DNA from: Aricia agestis
Taxonomy: Eukaryota; Arthropoda; Insecta; Lepidoptera; Lycaenidae
Direction of reading: 5' to 3'
Length of the DNA stretch: 64,000 bases
Assembly: GCF_905147365.1 (NCBI RefSeq)
Contig: NC_056406.1
Span: 2,678,501-2,742,500 of the forward strand
Below the pieces are notes generated by a model. The model saw only the letters and a program-made list of their open reading frames with translations. It was not told the DNA's origin and searched no databases. Below, piece by piece: positions 42,460 to 51,913 of the stretch (position 1 is the first letter of the stretch; every line of letters starts with the position of its first letter). The position numbers and the translations under genes were made by a program.

Positions 42460-43000
42460 ACGCTGAATCAAAAAATCTGTCTGACCCATTTCTTCTACAG
42501 TAAATTGTTTTGCTGCTTGAGCGTACTAATGGGTTCAGGGATACCTATTTTGTAAATATGCAAATAAACAAGATGCGATTTGATTAGCACCTCGACCTGA
42601 AATGGCCTCATGCCACATGTGGTGCGTTGAGTTCCCAGTTGCATTTTCGTGTACTGACGATTGAAATGCCGGGGTTGGCAAATATTGTTGTAGGTCAAAA
42701 GACAGACACTTAACTCTATCGTTTGCAGATACATTTTGTTTATCGACTTGTTTCTCTTTATACGCCATATCAGCAGCCAGGAGATTGAGTCGTGTTGTGT
42801 TTGAATTTTTAATTTAGTTTCTTCGTCAGTGGCAATGTTCAGCTTCATGTTAAAAACGTCGCAGTTGTGACACGTGTCAACTTTCGGTTTTTTAAAACTT
42901 AAATTCAATAGATGGAATTCTCTGCGGTATATTTTATCAATAGCAGGGTTTTGATGAGACGCTTTATACAGTGGGTATACAGTAAGTACTTACATATAAC
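42460..43000 (-). pseudogene. Insect transposon protein (SFDLQQ type), C-terminal part
   Basis: Reading minus from about 43000: YRREFHLLNLSFKKPKVDTC, HNCD, then after a frame change near 42770, AYKEKQVDKQNVSANDRVKC, SFDLQQYLPTP and MWHEAISGRGANQIASCL. This order belongs to a widespread but unnamed insect transposon protein, in which SFDLQQ.LPTP carries a likely catalytic Asp and a YSDTCGGQN-like block should follow. That block is missing here, so the copy is truncated and frameshifted. The upstream half of the same protein lies at 43588-43839. Confidence 0.6.
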
Positions 43001-43587
43001 ATAATGAAACTTGGTAATTAAAATCTTATAGTATGGTTAATTACACAGGAATATAACATAGAACGAGAGAACATACCAAATATTTCAGTATTTAGGGCTA
43101 CATTCACTAATTTCCTCCCTCTGGTATTCATTTTGCCAAACTTAAATACAACCCAACCGTCACACAAAATTACAAATCACGACTAATGAAGAAATTTCTT
43201 TAACTGCCACACGAAATGCTCGTTGTCGTCTTAAAAAAAATCATAAAAAGTGGGTTCAGGGTACTTCATTCATCAAAATTCAAAATGTCACTCGCAATAA
43301 AAATAGGTACTTATCAACTAATAACTTAAGTCCGATTTACGAGCCAATCGTGAAAAAGAAATCATAATGCAGCGATAATAACCACTTAAGTCAAGTTAAG
43401 TTTTTATTGTCGCCGCTTGCTTTTACAACTGAAACATAAGTTATATGGTGCAGGCACTTTTTATATTCGAATACAGCCCCGTTGACTTACGTGCTTATTC
43501 CAGCCAGTGTATCGAACAAAAACATGATGCTTGTGACTTTATTAGATTTTGACCAAAAATTGACTTAAGTTTTTTTGGCCGCCGTGT

Positions 43588-43839
43588 CTAGCTATTGTGA
43601 TTCCCGAGAGCCCAAAAATCTTTGAAGAAAGTTGATCTTTCAGAATCCAAGATTTTTGTCCGACAATTACGGATACAGTTGTAACCGCAACCCGTATTCA
43701 TAACTCTTTCAGGAACAACTTGATTCTTTTTATTGACATATTCTTGCTCAAGATTTCTGTTCTTCTTTCTTACGACTGACTTCCAATTCTCTTTATATCT
43801 ATACTTCCTTTTTTCCTGGATTTGATTCCTTACTAACAT
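43588..43839 (-). pseudogene. Insect transposon protein (SFDLQQ type), N-terminal part
   Basis: A basic region is followed by VVPERVMNTGCGYNCIRNCR, then ERSTFFKDFWALGNHNS. The Cys cluster and FW.LG.HN phrase are the usual block before the part at 42460-43000 in the same family. The gap of about 590 bp between them (43001-43587) holds no recognisable coding sequence and is an intron or inserted DNA. Confidence 0.55.
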
Positions 43840-43939
43840 TAATCCTCTTTCGTTTGACTATTACTTCACTCGTATGTGCAACATCACAAACGCTTTCATT
43901 AATATTGCGGCTACTGTTTGATGTAATATCATGTGGTTG

Positions 43940-44010
43940 AAAATACAGTTGTTGTTCTTCTTCTACAACTTTATGTATTATAAATTATAATACCTACATA
44001 AAATTGTAGA
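43940..44010. repeat. Hairpin TGTTCTTCTTCTACAA / TTGTAGAAGAACAGCA
   Basis: Imperfect inverted repeat with arms of about 30 bp meeting at TTATAAATTATAA. AT-rich centre. Confidence 0.6.
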
Positions 44011-44629
44011 AGAACAGCAGCTTATTATGCATATTGCTTGTTTGATTGTTTCACTTATATTAGTTTTATATCCGTGCTGCAGTTCCAATTATTCATTTTT
44101 ACACGTAATTCTATTGCCAAAACTTGAAACAACATGTTCAGATGGGTAGGCCCGCAGATATCAGAAACAAGAGATGGGCCGCCGAGCGCACTTTGTTTGG
44201 GTCCTGATGTAATCTACACATACATTGACACCTAAATAATTACACAAATTACACCCACACATTGAGAAATCCCTACCACTCACACATTCAAGGCGAAGCT
44301 CTGATTGCTGCGCACACATTACTATCTACTGTGTAAGTACGCGCTTCAGTCCAGAAAACACATTCAAAGAATTTCACACCCACGCTAGTGATTGACTGTC
44401 GATAAATTTACTATCGAGCAGTTACGTTGCTGCATATCGCGAACAATTTTAGCATTAATAGCTGGCCCCAATACAATTTTAAACAAGTTTTTTATTTAGT
44501 TTCATCTTGTTTTAGATAATTAAATCTTGCAAACTTAAAAATCTACCCTACTTTTTAACGTTTAAGTTGCCTCACAGTCACAGTGTAATGCAAAGTCATG
44601 AGGTCAAAAATAAAAGATTATTTCGATTT

Positions 44630-44815
44630 TTAACCCCCGACAAAAAAGAGGGGTATTATAAGTTTGACGTGTCTGTCTGTCGGTCTGTTTGTCTGCCTGT
44701 CTGTCTCTCTGTCTGTCTGTCTATCTGTCTGTGGCATCGTAGCATCGTAGCATCCAAACGGGTGGACCGATTTTGATATAGTTTTTTTTGTTTGAAAGCT
44801 GACATGATCGAGAGT
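44630..44815 (+). repeat. Dispersed repeat starting TTTTTAACCCCCGAC
   Basis: TTTAACCCCCGACAAAAAAG, GGGGTATTATAAGTTTGACG, TCTG repeats, GGCATCGTAGCATCGTAGC, and ACGGGTGGACCGATTTTGAT form a unit common in Lepidoptera genomes. It is unrelated to the Myb exon next to it. Confidence 0.6.
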
Positions 44816-44902
44816 GTTCATCATCATCAACCTGCTCCGTGCTGAAAAATCGCATATTATATACTTATTAAATAGGCTTTAGGTACTCAGTAAAATACTT
44901 AC

Positions 44903-45104
44903 TTTGTACCATCCTTTCCAGTCCTTTATGGCTCCATCTCCATGAGAATTTAAAGTTTGCGTAATTTCCTCCCACATTCTCTTAGAGAATTCACTAGCTT
45001 GAACAGTTTTATTGAAACCTGTGGCAATATGCCTATTTCTATTTAGGAATTCCCACAACTGCTCGAGCTGGGCGTATGTGACTCTGCGACGCGAAGGAAT
45101 TCCA
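44903..45104 (-). CDS. Myb/SANT-like (zeste-type) DNA-binding exon
   Basis: The minus-strand exon is bounded by TTTTTACAG (acceptor, at 45105-45106) and GTAAGT (donor, 44897-44902). It reads RRRVTYAQLEQLWEFLNRN, then SKRMWEEITQTLNSHGDGAI, then DWKGWYK. The spaced Trp residues and helix pattern match the Myb/SANT-like domain of regulatory protein zeste type, often carried by DNA transposons. A related gene with the intron at the same place is at 61170-61762. The remaining exons were not found here, so it is either an isolated fragment or part of a broken element. Confidence 0.6.
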
Positions 45105-45439
45105 CTGTAAAAAAAAACACTTTAACCACTTGAAAACACCCAGTCGGTATGCAGTCCCGGCTTGAAAAAGTTAAGATAAGAACTAAACTCTTTATGCGTT
45201 TGTATTAAACACATGAAATCGCATTTTATGAATAACTAAATATATTTTCAATGTTTTACACAAACAATCACAACTTATATACTTATTGTAGTATTCTCAC
45301 TATTATATTTGTTTACAATATTTCGAAGTCGCCGCCACCAATTCTAGTGTTCAGCATCTGCCGCCACACTCACATCCAGGGTTGCCAGGTCATTTTCAAA
45401 TAAATACCTAACAAACAAAAATTTTTTTTTGTTTTTAGG

Positions 45440-45624
45440 ATTTGTTGTTGTAGTGGCAACAGATATACACAATCTGTGAAAATTTAGAAGACTAGCTATA
45501 TAATAGCGGTTCTTGAGATACAGCTTGGAGACAGACAGACGGACAGACAACGAAGTCTTAGTAATACCCCTAGGTTCCCGTTTTTACCCTTTGGGTCCGT
45601 ACCCATGGAATGGAACCCTAAAAA
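45440..45624 (-). repeat. TTAGGGTTCCG-type repeat, minus copy
   Basis: The minus strand gives GGGTTCCATTCCATGGGTAC, a GGGTAAAAACGGGAACC phrase, TCTGTCCG repeats and AGGCTGTATCTCAAGAACCG. Head portion only. Confidence 0.6.
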
Positions 45625-45947
45625 AGAGTTATAATAATAAAAAATAAAATAATAATTATTAACTTATAATACAAAAATACCGAACCGTTCGGTAGAATAC
45701 CGAACACCTGGCAACCCCGCTCCCGTCACGAATTGTCATGTTTTTTTCAACGACTTCGTTCGTTCTTTTCGGCTCCGTAACGTTTCAATTGAGGCGCGGT
45801 TTTAATAAGGTGATGGTACGAATGTTAGCGATTTTGTTTAGGTACCCAAATTAAACTGCTCTGAATTTGAGTCGTCTTTAAAAGTTGATAGTAGGCCTGC
45901 AGTTCGTGACATTTATAAATATTTGCACATTAATGGAAAGTTGACCT

Positions 45948-46108
45948 GGTGCTGCAGCATGCTGCAGCAGCTGCCTGGTAATCAATAGGATACCCAACTC
46001 CTCACCAACTTAGAACAATAGTTTCGTGTTTGGACTCATTTTAATTGCGACAGCTAGTAAGACGTAGATAAACAGTAAATTTTTGCATGCTGCTGCTGCA
46101 GCATCACC
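45948..46108. mobile_element. 161-bp hairpin element with GGTGCTGCAGCATG ends
   Basis: GGTGCTGCAGCATGCTGCAGC at the left is matched by GCATGCTGCTGCTGCAGC then ATCACC at the right. The interior holds no frame. The CAG/CTG-rich ends are unusual in this AT-rich sequence. Confidence 0.6.
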
Positions 46109-47199
46109 TAGATTCTATAGGAGCCGAGCTCCATATGACCTCAAAGTGGAGGTTTCATGTTTGGACTCATATTGACGTCCTCACACATAAGGACATTCCT
46201 AGATGGTATATATTGGGATATGTATGAATATGATCCTGTCGATAGGAATTATTCTGTACTTTAACGAACACAAGTTTAAAAAGCATGAAATAATATTAAA
46301 TTAAGAAATTTAAAAAACCCCCGCCAAAAAACTTTAAAAATATAAAAATATATAATGAAATAATATATTTTACTGACTTTAAGTTTAAATAATTCCCAAG
46401 TGTAAAGTGATATTTTAGTCTAATCCGTCCATAGAAAATCACGAAAGGCGAATTTACACACATCCATTCGCACATCTAGGTACATTCATTTGGGTACTTT
46501 GCTAGTTGCTACACTTATTTAATAATAAAAGAAAATAAATAATAAAGTAATTCCTTAGATTATTTTACAGGTTTATAAATATTTATTAAACTATCAAAAT
46601 CATCTACTTAATATTTGTTATTAGTTTATTACTCGTACTAATCGCGGCAATGCAACGTGACGTATCGACAAGAAATGACAGGGTACATCACTATCTCACG
46701 GCGCTTATCAGCGGCCGTGCACGGAAAGGGACCGATCCAATATGCGCAATTTTCATTGCTCGCTTACACTGTTTTACACACCAGGCACGCAACACTTAGC
46801 GAGCAATGTTATGCGTTCAATCGTTAGGTTACATATTTCTCTCAGTACCCGACAGAAAATTATTTTAACGAAAAAAATGAGATTTTGGTTAAAAATGCTG
46901 GAAATACAAAATTGTTATGGTACTTAGCGATGAAAATTGACCCTTTCAAGTTTATGGTCACTTCGATTCTTGCACACAACCACCGAACAGTTAGGCATTT
47001 CAAAAAAACACTGCCGTAGTACGCGCTTAGACAATCACGTCCCGACTAATTGTGTTTTCGCGTAGTTTGCCCGTTTTGGTCATACTTCACTTACACCGGC
47101 CACGCCCCCACAGCCACTCTTGTTCGTTTAATATCTCTATGGGTAGGCCTTTTTTTTTAAAGTTTTTGTTTTATATTCTTTTTGTTCAATAAATTCATG

Positions 47200-47200
<1 letters not shown>
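46109..47200. other. Gene-poor tract
   Basis: No supported gene or repeat family. A short direct phrase, TTTGGACTCAT, near 46033 and 46160 is shared with the flank of the preceding hairpin element. Confidence 0.3.
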
Positions 47201-47715
<515 letters not shown>

Positions 47716-48054
47716 TGAAATAAAAAAAAAAACACATTTCATGTATTTGATACAATTATTACAAGTCATTATGTTCGCTGTCTATATTTAATTAAGTTTG
47801 ATACAATTCTTACAAATCATTATGCTCACTGTTTAATGATTTGGAATAATTGTATTGTATTTAACAAACCCTACTATGTTGTATTTGTGGGTTGCATAAT
47901 ACTATACTATAATAATTACATAATAATAGAGTTTTACTTTCAATGAGGATTGTCCATTTTTTTTTAATTTTGCTCATTACAAAAACATTTCGAGGAATAA
48001 GGTTAATGATCGTCTTTCTGTATATAAACGAAAAAAATACCCATTAGTTACTTA

Positions 48055-48150
48055 TGGGTTAGGCCGTAGATTTTTCCACTTTGTAACATAAAGTAACTTA
48101 CAAACTTTTATGTTACAGTATCATAAAAGTAACATAAAAGTCACATTAAT
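48055..48150 (+). repeat. GTAACATAAAAG-containing repeat end
   Basis: GGCCGTAGATTTTTCCACTT is followed by several GTAACATAAAGT words. The same two blocks occur in opposite orientation at 57000-57803, so both are ends of one dispersed repeat. Confidence 0.45.
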
Positions 48151-48400
48151 TATAATAAAGCTGCATACATAACGACACAATGTGAGGCAATTTACAAATA
48201 AAAATAAACAACTTCTTACTTGAATGTAATTTTATTAATTCTTAGTAAGTAGTTAAATGCTGCAATCAACGTTTCAATTTCGTAGATATTCATGTCGATT
48301 CCAATGTACATAATTAAATTTTATTAAAACTAAAATTCATGCTGACTCTTTCTCAAGCAGACGAATGGAAATGAGAGTGAAAGGGATGGCATCACTTCTA

Positions 48401-48431
48401 TCCATACTAATATTATAAATGCGAAAGTATC

Positions 48432-48462
<31 letters not shown>

Positions 48463-48938
48463 TGCTTTCACGCCAAAACTACTGAACCGATTGCAATGAA
48501 ATTTTGTATACAGTTATTCTAGAGTCTGAGAAAGGACATAGGCTACATTTTGATGTGGGAAAATATCTTATTTCCATGAAAATTTCGATGAAAATGAATT
48601 CGCATTGCGCGTGGCCAGCGCTCATCCCGGGGGTCCTGGGTTCGAGTCCCGCAGGCGGAACAAAAAGTTTTCAATTTTCCTGGGTCTTGGATGTGTATTA
48701 AAATAAAATTTCAAAAATCTTAAACATATTTTATGTATAATATTATAATAAATCCAGAAATATATCGATGGAATGAACATTTTAGTTCTAATACGATTCA
48801 ACAGATGGCGTTTTATTTTTTACTTTATTGTAACATAGAACTAATCATACTTATTAGTTAGTATGTTTTTGTTTATAGTTTTTAATACGTTAGAATATGA
48901 TGTTTAATCCATACTAATATTATAAATGCGAAAGTATC

Positions 48939-48977
<39 letters not shown>

Positions 48978-49459
48978 TGCTTTCACGCCAAAACTACTGA
49001 ACCGATTGCAATGAAATTTTGTATACAGTTATTCTAGAGTCTGAGAAAGGACATAGGCTACATTTTGATGTGGGAAAATATCTTATTTCCATGAAAATTT
49101 CGATGAAAATGAATTCGCATTGCGCGTGGCCAGCGCTCATCCCGGGGGTCCTGGGTTCGAGTCCCGCAGGCGGAACAAAAAGTTTTCAATTTTCCTGGGT
49201 CTTGGATGTGTATATTAAAATAAAATTTCAAAAATCTTAAGCATATTTTATGTATAATATTATAAAAAATCCAGAAATATATCGATGGAATGAACATTTT
49301 AGTTCTAATACGATTCAACAGATGGCGTTTTATGTTTTACTTTATTGTAACATAGAACTAATCATACTTATTAGTTAGTATGTTTTTGTTTATAGTTTTT
49401 AATACGTTGGAATATGATGTTTAATCCATACTTACTAATATTATAAATGCGAAAGTATC

Positions 49460-49498
<39 letters not shown>

Positions 49499-49936
49499 TG
49501 CTTTCACGCCAAAACTACTGAACCGATTGCAATGAAATTTTGTATACAGTTATTCTAGAGTCTGAGAAAGGACATAGGCTACATTTTGATGTGGGAAAAT
49601 ATCTTATTTCCATGAAAATTTCGATGAAAATGAATTTGCATTGCGCGTGGCCAGCGCTCATCCCGGGGGTCCTGGGTTCGAGTCCCGCAGGCGGAACAAA
49701 AAGCTTTCAATTTTCCTGGGTCTTGGATGTGTATTAAAATAAAATTTCAAAAATCTTAAACATATTTTATGTATAATATTATAAAAAATCCAGAAATATA
49801 TCGATGGAATGAACATTTTAGTTCTAATACGATTCAACAGATGGCGTTTTATTTTTTACTTTATTGTAACATAGAACTAATCATACTTATTAGTTAGTAT
49901 GTTTTTGTTTATAGTTTTTAATACGTTAGAATATTA
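48401..49936 (+). repeat. Tandem array of three nearly identical 507-517-bp units
   Basis: Units start at 48401, 48908 and 49425. Each opens TCC-ATA-CTAATATTATAAATG with a TCTG run of variable length. It continues GCCAAAACTACTGAACCGAT, and has a tRNA-like patch with the B-box GGTTCGAGTCC (48639-48649, 49154-49164, 49675-49685). It ends ATACGATTCAACAGATGGCG and TTTTAATACGTT(A/G)GAATAT. Point differences are few (for example GAATTCGC versus GAATTTGC). The right edge passes into a diverged relative at 49937. Confidence 0.9.
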
Positions 49937-50600
49937 TCTATACTAATATTATAAATGCGAAAGTATCTTTGTCTGTCTGTCTGTCTGTCTCGCTTTCACG
50001 CCAAAACTACTGAACCGATAGTAATGAAATTTTGTACACAGATAGTCTAAAGCCTGAGAAAGGACATAGGCTACTTTTTAACTGGAAAAAGGGGTTGTAA
50101 GGGGGTGAAAATGCGTAAATTTGGTCAAATTAACTTAGTTCCAAAAACTTAAAACAGATGGCGCCAAGAGTCCCCTAGATCGCGCTATTGCTTGCTCATA
50201 CGTATTTCTATAAGAGGTGGTACCATATTGAGTTAGATTTTTCGATTCTTTCGATTGTTATACACGTTATTAACTAATAACTCACCTACCAACTTAGACA
50301 TCAAATTCAAAAACAACAGCGCCAAAACTACTGAACCGATTGTAATGAAATTTTGTACACAGATAGTCTAAAGCTTGAGAAAGGACATAGGCTACTTTTT
50401 AACTGGAAAAAGGGGTTGTAAGGGGGTGAAAATGCGTAAATTTGGTTAAATTAACTTAGTTCCAAAAAACTCAAAACAGATGGCGCCAAGAGTCCCCTAG
50501 ATCGCGCTATTGCTTGCTCATGCGTATTTCTATAAGAGGTGGTACCATGTTGAGGTAGGTTTTACGATTCTTTCGATTGTTATACACGTTAATATTAACT
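49937..50600 (+). repeat. Two further SINE-like units, diverged from the array
   Basis: A unit from 49937 has the TATACTAATATTATAAATGC start, CTGGAAAAAGGGGTTGTAAGG and CAGATGGCGCCAAGAGTCCCC. A second, headless unit from about 50318 repeats CTACTGAACCGATTGTAATG through TCCCCTAGATCGCGCTATTGC almost identically. They share the core with the array but lack the tRNA-like patch. Confidence 0.75.
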
Positions 50601-50601
50601 A

Positions 50602-51542
50602 ACTAGCTGTTGCCCGCGACTTCGTCCGCGTGGACTTTAGTTTATAGCGCGCGGTGTCAACAAAATTTGTGTCAAATTTAAAAACTTTTTAAAACCCTGG
50701 TAAGTGGTACCCCTCTTAGGGCCGCGTTACACCGGAATGGCAGCGCTGAAAGTGCTCGCCTCGCCGCTGCCATTCCGGTGTAGCGCGGCCCTTAATTAAT
50801 CAAAATACCCAAAAACAGCTGTGCAGTGTGCACATAATCTATACTAATATTATAAATGCGAAAGTATCTTTGTCTGTCTGTCTGTCAGTCTCGCTTTCAC
50901 GCCAAACGCCAAAAGTATCTCTGTCTGTCTGTCTGTCTGTCAGTCTCGCTTTCACGCCAAACGCCAAAACTACCGAACCGATGGTAATGAAATTTTGTAT
51001 ACAGATAGTCTAAAGCCTGAGAAAGGACATAGGCTACTTTTTTTACTGGAAAAAAGGGTTGTAAGGGGGTGAAAATGCGTAAATTTGTTCAAATTAAGTT
51101 AGTTCCAACAATTCATAATAGATGGCGCCGTGCGTCTTCTACATCGCGCTGACGCTTGCTCAAAAGTCTTCCTATAAGACGTGGTATCATCTTACATTTA
51201 AGTTTCGATTTTTTTCGATTGTTATATCTATTCTACGGTATTAAATAACTCAGTACTTTATCTGTGCAGTGACGTAACCTTAAATCTATCAATGTTAATA
51301 GTTTATGGGTAAAGTTGTGTAATCGGAGGGCTAAATAAGCTTTAAAATTTGGCATAAAATATAAAGTTTAATATAAAAAAATGAAATACTTATTGTGTGC
51401 ACACTGCACAGCTGTATTGATTTAAGGGGTACCAGGGTTTTTTTATAAAAGCTTTTGACACCAATTTTGTTGACATCGCGCGCTATAAAGTACCTACTAT
51501 AAACTGAAGTCCACGCGGACGAAGTCGCGGGCAACAGCTAGT
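50602..51542. repeat. 941-bp inverted repeat with a SINE-like copy in the loop
   Basis: ACTAGCTGTTGCCCGCGACT at the left end pairs with the complement ending GGGCAACAGCTAGT at the right. An inner exact pair CAGCTGTGCAGTGTGCACA lies at 50816-50834 and 51396-51414. The arms are retroposon 3' ends facing each other. The loop holds a TCTG-type SINE-like copy (about 50838-51240). Confidence 0.8.
50719..50791. mobile_element. 73-bp micro-MITE with TTA target duplication
   Basis: GGGCCGCGTTACACCGGAATG and its inverted counterpart CATTCCGGTGTAGCGCGGCCC pair closely. TTA flanks both sides (50716-50718, 50792-50794). The other arm of the surrounding inverted repeat lacks it and shows a single TTA, giving an empty-site comparison within the same locus. 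Confidence 0.8.
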
Positions 51543-51913
51543 ACTTAATAATGTTAGAAATGTGAAGTTGTGTCTGTCTATCTGTTAAAAATTAAACCAC
51601 AAAACCAAATAAGTTCAAATTTGTTATGGACATTCTTTGAGTCACGGATGGACTTGGTAGTTTTACTTTTTACTGCGGCAAAATATGCGATTATCGCACG
51701 AATATACGAATTAAAATGAATTTTTGTACTAGAGATTTGCAGGCCACTGTCTGGCCAGATTTAGTTAAAAATATAATTAAAAAAAAACGTCGGCTTTTAA
51801 GTTTTCGAAAATTGCAGATAGAGAAAGACATAGAAAATGTTAAATGTTAAGGTTTCGGAGACGAACAAGCGGCTTAGCTCGTCTCTGAAGCCCTTAAGTG
51901 CCGTACTGTTTAG

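Noticed and set aside
44567..44830. Ser/Cys/Leu-Val-rich frames (VCLSVCLSV) on both strands
   Set aside because: Translations of TCTG repeats in dispersed elements. The same pattern appears at 28487, 45344, 50828 and 56552.
48590..48665. A tRNA gene at the GGTTCGAGTCC sequence
   Set aside because: Only a B-box-like half with a weak A-box-like partner at too short a spacing. No cloverleaf with acceptor stem can be drawn, so it is a tRNA-derived repeat part at most.
48504..49737. Three nearly identical small proteins beginning MYTVILESEKGHRLHF
   Set aside because: They lie wholly in the tandem SINE-like units and overlap the tRNA-like patch. Their identity reflects repeat duplication, not a gene family.
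48901..50000. A CRISPR-like array (regular direct repeats)
   Set aside because: The units are 510 bp and nearly identical throughout, with no spacers; this is a eukaryotic tandem repeat.
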